Shown here piece after piece: positions 33,583 through 33,867 of a stretch of 33,867 nt of DNA. The stretch is taken from assembly GCA_027943245.1 (NCBI GenBank), contig JANDJZ010000532.1, positions 1-33,867 of the forward strand. The letters are read 5' to 3'. The notes under the pieces were generated by a model. That model worked only from the letters and a program-made list of their open reading frames with translations. It ran no database searches and was not told where the DNA came from. This DNA comes from Acanthamoeba sp. SK_2022b (taxonomy: Eukaryota > Discosea > Longamoebia > Acanthamoebidae). The position numbers and the translations under genes are program-made. The first letter of the stretch is position 1, and each line of letters opens with the position of its first letter.

Positions 33583-33867
33583 TGATATGACGCACAGGAG
33601 CACCTGCTCCCGGCAGGAGTCGAGGGCTTTGGCTATCTCGTGCCCGCCGTGGAGAAGCAGCCCATCCTAGGCGTGCAATTCAACTCATCGGCGTTCCCTC
33701 AGCAGGACCCCAAGGCACGTTGGGGCTCGTCATCACCTCCGAGCCTCACTCAATTTGCTGGCGGACTGACCTCGGTGCAACCGTGTTGTCGACAGCCCGG
33801 CTGCACGCGGTTCACGGTGATGATGCGCGTGGAGAAGGGCCAGGAGGAGCGCGCCAAGGACGAGTGG
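31895..33867 (+). CDS. PPOX: Protoporphyrinogen oxidase, 5' part (9 exons seen, truncated by window end)
   Basis: Exons 31895-32088, 32160-32264, 32320-32450, 32518-32595, 32688-33016, 33170-33328, 33403-33456, 33598-33714 and 33796 to the window end. The protein opens with an FAD-binding Rossmann fold (VAVVGGGISGLAAC), then EQGQRLGGWLRS, FETGPSRSIR and DESIHSFFARRFSP. These are followed by GIFGGRSQSLSIKSCFPFL, YSFREGIETLSRGL, VISALPSYALAH and EGFGYLVP, in the order expected for PPOX. The enzyme oxidises protoporphyrinogen IX to protoporphyrin IX, the penultimate step of haem synthesis, usually at the inner mitochondrial membrane. Intron 5 (33017-33169) must use a GC donor (CAG|GCACGC), since read-through meets a stop. 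Intron 8 (33715-33795) also looks GC-AG but is 81 nt and stop-free in frame. Introns 5 and 7 hold microsatellites. Confidence 0.9.
33019..33129. repeat. (CT)n plus (CAC)n compound microsatellite in PPOX intron 5
   Basis: A CT run (about 33022-33053) is followed by roughly 25 CAC units to 33129. The poly-Pro and poly-Gly open frames here are artefacts. Confidence 0.97.
33518..33582. repeat. (GT)n microsatellite in PPOX intron 7
   Basis: About 32 GT units lie between the GTGAGA donor at 33457 and the CAG acceptor at 33597. Confidence 0.97.

Overview
The window looks like nuclear DNA of a free-living amoeba of the Acanthamoeba type. The genes are very GC-rich and intron-dense (up to 13 exons), packed in alternating orientation, with CA/TG microsatellites inside introns. 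At 4772-4890 there is a complete 119-nt eukaryotic 5S rRNA whose sequence I recognise as Acanthamoeba-like. Exon models below were built by hand from GT-AG (sometimes GC-AG) junctions, reading-frame phase and protein family. For nearly all multi-exon genes the summed exon length is an exact multiple of three.

Layout. (1) 0.1-7.5 kb: an HMG-box protein (-), a MurL-like PP-loop protein (+), the CCDC12/Cwf18 splicing factor (-), a GSx10DxD-type nucleotidyltransferase with the 5S rRNA gene nested in its second intron (+), and a GILT-type thiol reductase (-). (2) 7.6-12 kb: a 13-exon Mediator subunit 17-like gene (+) and an EF-hand protein (+). (3) 12.3-21.2 kb: a multi-CUE, triple-SKICH protein (-), a tiny four-exon YOS1/IER3IP1 gene (+), mitochondrial initiation factor 2 (+) and a cathepsin-L-like protease (-). 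(4) 21.2-26.2 kb: an accessory stretch with a short tandem repeat, two tandem paralogs of an unrecognised family, a broken antisense copy of the nucleotidyltransferase 3' end, and a second HMG-box gene with the same intron position as the first. (5) 26.2-31.9 kb: a less GC-rich island with a degenerate minisatellite, a frameshifted hAT transposase and a cluster of inverted repeats. (6) 31.9 kb to the end: the 5' part of a protoporphyrinogen oxidase gene, cut by the window edge.

Most genes are unrelated housekeeping functions (transcription, splicing, ER-Golgi transport, mitochondrial translation, haem synthesis, lysosomal proteolysis), and there is no operon-like logic. The points most worth a second look are the 5S rRNA gene inside a protein-gene intron, the CUE plus SKICH architecture (a plausible ubiquitin adaptor), a relative of a bacterial peptidoglycan-precursor epimerase in an amoeba, an apparent excess of GC-AG introns with an AG|GCACGY donor, and the dispersed fragment of the nucleotidyltransferase gene.
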